Made by a program: the position numbers and the translations under genes. Shown in pieces: positions 60,690 to 64,000 of a DNA stretch of 64,000 nt. The notes below the pieces were generated by a model, which saw nothing but the letters and a program-made list of their open reading frames with translations, did no database searches and was not told where the DNA came from. Location of the stretch: NCBI RefSeq assembly GCF_019670005.1, contig NZ_AP019783.1:2754150-2818149 (forward strand), in the 5' to 3' direction. The first letter of the stretch is position 1, and each line of letters starts with the position of its first letter. Source of the DNA: Methylomagnum ishizawai. Its GTDB lineage: Bacteria > Pseudomonadota > Gammaproteobacteria > Methylococcales > Methylococcaceae.

Positions 60690-60940
60690 GGCGCATCTTG
60701 CGGCGGGAACCTACCACTGGCTGGCATCCTGGTGGGCCGGGAATAATACCGACCCACTCTACCGGGCTGTGGATCGAACTCAAGGCACCCAAAGGGCCGG
60801 GCCTGGAACCCGGCAGGCTGGAACCCGGACAACTCGACTGGCTCGACGCCCTCAACGCCCATGGCTACAAGGCCGTGGCCCGCTGGGGCTGGGAGGCCGC
60901 GAGGGAAACCCTCATCGACTACCTGGAAGGCAAACCATGA
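60690..60940 (+). pseudogene. VRR-NUC nuclease remnant
   Basis: The frame carries the C-terminal half of a VRR-NUC domain (TGLWIELKAPKGPGLEPGRL, WLDALNAHGYKAVARWGWEA, IDYLEGK). The E-x-K catalytic pair is present. The upstream Asp expected in a G-V-P-D motif is replaced (HPGGPGI), and the N-terminal half is missing. The frame reaches back to 60635 through sequence that overlaps the giant gene on the other strand, so no real start exists. Its stop overlaps the next ATG. Confidence 0.6.
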
Positions 60941-61305
60941 CCCAGACCCAGACCCAGACCCAAGCCAAACACCCGCCCACGGCCCCCCTGCGCCCCATCG
61001 GCCAAGCTGGCCGCGATGATCGACCGGGTGGGAAGGTGAGCGACCGCGGGCCGGATATTATTATCCTGGACCTGCTGGCGCGGCTCAGGGCGCGGGGCGT
61101 GGAGATTCCGCCAGAGGTGTCCTGGGAGGTGGAGCGGGGGATGCGGGCCGAATATGGCAACGATGCCGTGTGGGTGGGCAAGCGCCCGCCGGATTTGCGC
61201 GAGCGTATCCGCGCCTTGCTCGCAGCCAGGGTTTCGCGGCAGGACGCGGCGCGGCGGTTCGGGGTGTCCAAGGCCACGGTACGCCGGGCGGTGTCGGTGC
61301 GGTAG
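60937..61305 (+). CDS. Mor-like phage transcription activator
   Basis: 122 residues. The C-terminal part (LARLRARGVEIPPEVSWEVE, MRAEYGNDAVWVGKR, ERIRALLAARVSRQDAARRF, GVSKATVRRAV) has the dimerisation and helix-turn-helix pattern of the Mor/C family, which switches on middle or late genes in Mu-like phages. The first 30 residues are Thr/Gln/Pro-rich and less likely to be folded. A GTG at 61036 (VSDRGPDIII) is an alternative start. It is the best candidate in the window for recognising the eight GGTCGTGAC elements; this link is inference. Confidence 0.68.
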   Translation: MTQTQTQTQAKHPPTAPLRPIGQAGRDDRPGGKVSDRGPDIIILDLLARLRARGVEIPPEVSWEVERGMRAEYGNDAVWVGKRPPDLRERIRALLAARVSRQDAARRFGVSKATVRRAVSVR

Positions 61306-61488
61306 CGGGGCGCGGTGGTGGGTAGGAAATGCCGCTGTATCCAGTTTGTCAGCGGTTTGGGATATCCCAGCGCAACGCCATATAGGATCAACGGAAACCC
61401 TGCCTACCGGATTTTTAGTTAAAAAGCCGGATTCTACCCTAACTTTAAATGGTTAAATTTCGGCTAGAACAGCGATTAAAAGCATATG
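61306..61488. other. Intergenic region at the right prophage border
   Basis: About 180 bases where GC-rich phage sequence changes to AT-rich DNA. It contains the hairpin at 61407-61430. No gene or att repeat recognised. Confidence 0.4.
61407..61430. terminator. Hairpin between convergent genes
   Basis: CCGGATTTTTAGTTAAAAAG followed by CCGG forms a stem (CCGG/CCGG and TTTTT/AAAAA with one mismatch) with a four-base loop. It lies between the Mor-like gene and the converging AT-rich gene, so it may terminate both. Confidence 0.45.
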
Positions 61489-64000
61489 CTATTTAGATTT
61501 CTCCTCATCTAATTCTTCAATAAAAAAGATAAGCTCAGCGATAGATGGATTTGATTTACGTTCTGTTAAAGGTCGGGTTGGCACGATATTATACGCTTCA
61601 GTTGCGAAGGATTCAATTTCTGCTTCAATCATGCTTGGTCTAATGACAAAATAAGATGCCCATTTTAAGAAGCCTAAAATCCATATAATTACAAAGAATG
61701 ATGAATCCCATTTTGCCCAGTTTTGAGTGCTAGCAAGCGGTTGTTGCACTGTTCTCCGTGCGGTACTAAATATATTTCGAAGGAATTTGAGGATTGTTTC
61801 TTGTTTTTTAATGCCACTATGGGCGAGAAAATATGCAGTTGTCTTAGTGACGCGACCTTCCCTATCTCGGTTAAAAATACTGACATGGCTATTCAAACTT
61901 TCTTTGAAATAGGCGGTCATATCTTTAAACCAAATTTCACAGAGATCGTCTATCGAAACTCGAGATTGCTCTAAAAGGGGGCTTATAACATCCTGAACAA
62001 GCCATGGCTCGCAATAACCCAATTGGCCCATATGCCCGCGCAAGGAATCTACTAAAAGGTTTGTATCAGTTGAATTTAATTGCTGCGGCAGAGTTTGATG
62101 GAGTGAATCAATCAAACTACGGTAAATATCTATTTTATCTGAGGGATTTGCTAGGTTATTGATCATCCACCCTAGAAATTGAATTTTCTCTCGATAGCTG
62201 AAACGAGACAGATATCCAACAATATTATGCACATCATCTGGCTTCTTGAGTTGAGATTTAAGTGCATTTAACCCCATCCACTTTAGAAATCCATTTGCAT
62301 TTAAAATTAGATAATCTCTCTGCGCGTCGCGAATGCCATATTCTATTGTAAGTGCAATTTCATTGATTATCTGGCTAAGTAAAGACAGCTTGACTGCATC
62401 TTTTTGTTGAGGTTCCTCTGATAATGTTACCACGCAGTTTTCTGTTAAAAACAGCAAAGTATTTGGGCTATATAGCCATAGAATTTTTACGGCAAAATAC
62501 TCTGCCCAAGTAAGAACAGCATACTTCACTGGGTGAAGGAAATTATGAGATGAGTCTGGTTTAGTTAATAGGTTGTCAAAGGTCTCCTGAAAATAAGAAG
62601 TAGCGATGTGCGTAATTGGTGCATCGACTTCTTCGGTATGTATTCGGCTAAATGATTCGCATAAAAAGCCTGCCAAAGAATCTAGGAATACTGTTTCCGA
62701 TGATAACTCAGCTATGTCTAACATATCGCCAGCAGGAGTATTTGCTAAAACCTCACCAATTACATCCCATTTCGCTTTGAAATTTTCAAAGTCGTTCGGC
62801 TGCTGATCAATACAGCCTTTAAGACCAGGTGAATCCTTTAGAAAAAGCGACTCCTTATTTAATAAGCCTAATTCCCGCATTCGTTGCTTTAATGCCTCAT
62901 CTTTCAATCCTTTAAGTGATCGTTCACCTGTCCATTCAGCTAAAACCCTCCCTGCAAGAGGCTTTTTGAGGAATCCTAAAGGCTCAAAGTACCTGCGAGC
63001 TGATTCGCGAGTTTGTTCTGAATCAAAAATTAGACTTATCTTTAAATCTTTGGGATCATCAGATAATTCATCTGATGCCCGTCTTACAAGTTCAGATGCG
63101 TATTTACATACTTTTAATAAAACATCTGCTGGTATTGGTGTAATTAGTAATGGATAGTTCTCATTAGCTTTTTGAATAGAATTTGACCAGTTAAATCCAG
63201 AAACTGGTAATCCATCTTTTCCAATTATTATAAAATATCGGTCATGAAGCGCGCCATTTTTCAAGCCATAAACTCTCAATCTAACTTTTTTTAAAAGCGG
63301 TTTGAGTTGCTTGCAAGCTGCGAGCAGATTATTGATGCGATTCCTTCGATCCTTGTTAATGGGTGGGGTTTCTAGTAAAAAAAAACTTTTTAAAGTTAGG
63401 AATAGTGAATTATACCAAGACTCATTTTTAGGAGATTTGGGTAAAGTTGTAAAAACAATATAGTCACTTTGAGCGCCTGCATTCGGAACAATTAGGCCAA
63501 TTCCAGCATCTTCAAAATATGGATCAAAAATTAAGACTTGATGATTTTGATGCCTAACTAACTGGTCTTTAATCCATTCCACGAACTCTAATCGCCCTTG
63601 ATCATTACCATCATTTAATCGCTCAAAAAAGCGTCCTTCTGAACGTGGGGGATATAGCTTAGCAAATAAGGTTTTAATCTCCCTATTGATAGGAACCCAT
63701 AAGTCAGTTTTTCGGCCACCGGCGCGGCTTGAAAACACAGGGTTCCCTTGATTAATTGTTTGAGCCGCCTTCAATCGCTCTAAAGAAGCGGTCGATTTGG
63801 TAACTCGTTCAAGCCAATCCATTTGGACCGAGCCACCGCTATTATTTCCTGATTGGACATTAATAAGCACTTCCCGCCAGAAAGTATTGCTCCATTTGCA
63901 ACACAGTGTGCTTGTGCATATATTATCTATTTCGAATCCATATATCTCGACCTCTATTCCATCTGAAATTTCAGCTATTTGTCCGGGTATTTTAAACTCG
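61489..64000 (-). CDS. Large AT-rich protein with PLD-like motif, N-terminus beyond the right edge
   Basis: The frame is open to the window edge and reads EFKIPGQIAEISDGIEVEIY there; the GTG at 63870 is an internal codon. At least 837 residues. The segment GALHDRYFIIIGKDGLPVSG, then FNWSNSIQKANENYPLL, is the His-x-x-Tyr/Phe and G-(F/W)-N-x-S-N pattern of phospholipase D-like families in prokaryotic defence genes. From memory it resembles the VPA1262 family; this could not be checked. The C-terminal part is helical, with one hydrophobic stretch (FFVIIWILGFLKWASYFVI). Low GC and its place beside a prophage end suggest horizontally acquired cargo. Confidence 0.6.
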   Translation of the reverse strand, partial: EFKIPGQIAEISDGIEVEIYGFEIDNICTSTLCCKWSNTFWREVLINVQSGNNSGGSVQMDWLERVTKSTASLERLKAAQTINQGNPVFSSRAGGRKTDLWVPINREIKTLFAKLYPPRSEGRFFERLNDGNDQGRLEFVEWIKDQLVRHQNHQVLIFDPYFEDAGIGLIVPNAGAQSDYIVFTTLPKSPKNESWYNSLFLTLKSFFLLETPPINKDRRNRINNLLAACKQLKPLLKKVRLRVYGLKNGALHDRYFIIIGKDGLPVSGFNWSNSIQKANENYPLLITPIPADVLLKVCKYASELVRRASDELSDDPKDLKISLIFDSEQTRESARRYFEPLGFLKKPLAGRVLAEWTGERSLKGLKDEALKQRMRELGLLNKESLFLKDSPGLKGCIDQQPNDFENFKAKWDVIGEVLANTPAGDMLDIAELSSETVFLDSLAGFLCESFSRIHTEEVDAPITHIATSYFQETFDNLLTKPDSSHNFLHPVKYAVLTWAEYFAVKILWLYSPNTLLFLTENCVVTLSEEPQQKDAVKLSLLSQIINEIALTIEYGIRDAQRDYLILNANGFLKWMGLNALKSQLKKPDDVHNIVGYLSRFSYREKIQFLGWMINNLANPSDKIDIYRSLIDSLHQTLPQQLNSTDTNLLVDSLRGHMGQLGYCEPWLVQDVISPLLEQSRVSIDDLCEIWFKDMTAYFKESLNSHVSIFNRDREGRVTKTTAYFLAHSGIKKQETILKFLRNIFSTARRTVQQPLASTQNWAKWDSSFFVIIWILGFLKWASYFVIRPSMIEAEIESFATEAYNIVPTRPLTERKSNPSIAELIFFIEELDEEKSK

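Larger units (their letters stand above)
16552..61305. mobile_element. Mu-like contractile-tailed prophage, body
   Basis: The segment holds tail sheath, tube, chaperone, tape measure, baseplate, capsid, scaffold, protease, lysis, antirepressor and Mor-like genes, with AT-rich cargo at 30232-36431. The borders are estimates: the first phage element is at 16552 and the last phage-like gene ends at 61305. No flanking att repeat was identified. No terminase, portal, integrase or Mu-type transposase was recognised inside, so the prophage may be incomplete or its remaining genes may lie elsewhere. Confidence 0.75.

Noticed and set aside
60635-60690. Start of the VRR-NUC gene at 60635
   Set aside because: The proposed N-terminus overlaps the start of the giant gene and element 8 on the other strand and has no nuclease similarity.
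1-64000. tRNA genes or CRISPR arrays as integration targets or cargo
   Set aside because: No cloverleaf-like sequence or regularly spaced repeat was noticed on either strand by eye.

Overview
The window is GC-rich DNA, interrupted by several AT-rich islands, that carries most of the structural genome of a contractile-tailed, Mu-like prophage beside a wrecked second mobile element and an Rhs toxin locus. No rRNA, tRNA, CRISPR array or housekeeping gene was recognised, so the host can only be placed loosely. GC content, codon use and intergenic palindromes of the 'cgtagggtg' type fit a high-GC gammaproteobacterium, possibly a methanotroph; this is inference.

Layout. 1-539: start of a lipoprotein gene leaving the window. 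600-10,182: remnant of a phage-like element. A KilA-N regulator gene sits behind a C4-like antisense leader and is split by an IS3-family copy. It is followed by a ProQ/FinO-like gene, a 5'-truncated polyvalent phage gene, and a second IS copy of the same type that is itself split by an IS4-family element. That second copy has removed the N-terminus of a large serine recombinase. 10,365-16,363: Rhs/YD-repeat toxin gene with a ParB-like tip, a likely immunity gene, a small membrane protein and palindromic repeats. 16,552-29,130 (+): tail and baseplate operon. 29,168-30,130 (-): antirepressor with its own C4-like leader. 30,232-32,429: AT-rich cargo of HEPN-like, trypsin-like protease and HEPN-like genes. 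32,548-36,431: small cargo and membrane genes. 36,647-49,020 (-): tail chaperone, tube, sheath, connectors, lysis genes, capsid, scaffold and prohead protease. 49,056-60,636 (-): small genes and two very large polyvalent proteins (SF2 helicase; methyltransferase plus zincin). 60,690-61,305 (+): VRR-NUC remnant and a Mor-like activator. 61,489-64,000 (-): a large AT-rich gene leaving the window, with a PLD-like motif and probably defence-related.

Three regulatory themes tie the region together. First, a 9-bp element (GGTCGTGAC; GATCGTGAC once) lies immediately upstream of eight phage transcription units on both strands, and a Mor-family activator gene lies nearby. Second, two antirepressor-type genes (KilA-N and P22 AR-like) each have a palindrome overlapping a TTGACA box, an attenuator-like RNA, and a downstream target complementary to that RNA. 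The pairing is conserved although the sequences differ, as in phage P1/P7 C4 control. Third, a tail assembly chaperone appears to use a ribosomal frameshift at a TTT TTT C site.

No terminase or portal gene was recognised, so either these lie outside the window or the prophage is incomplete.
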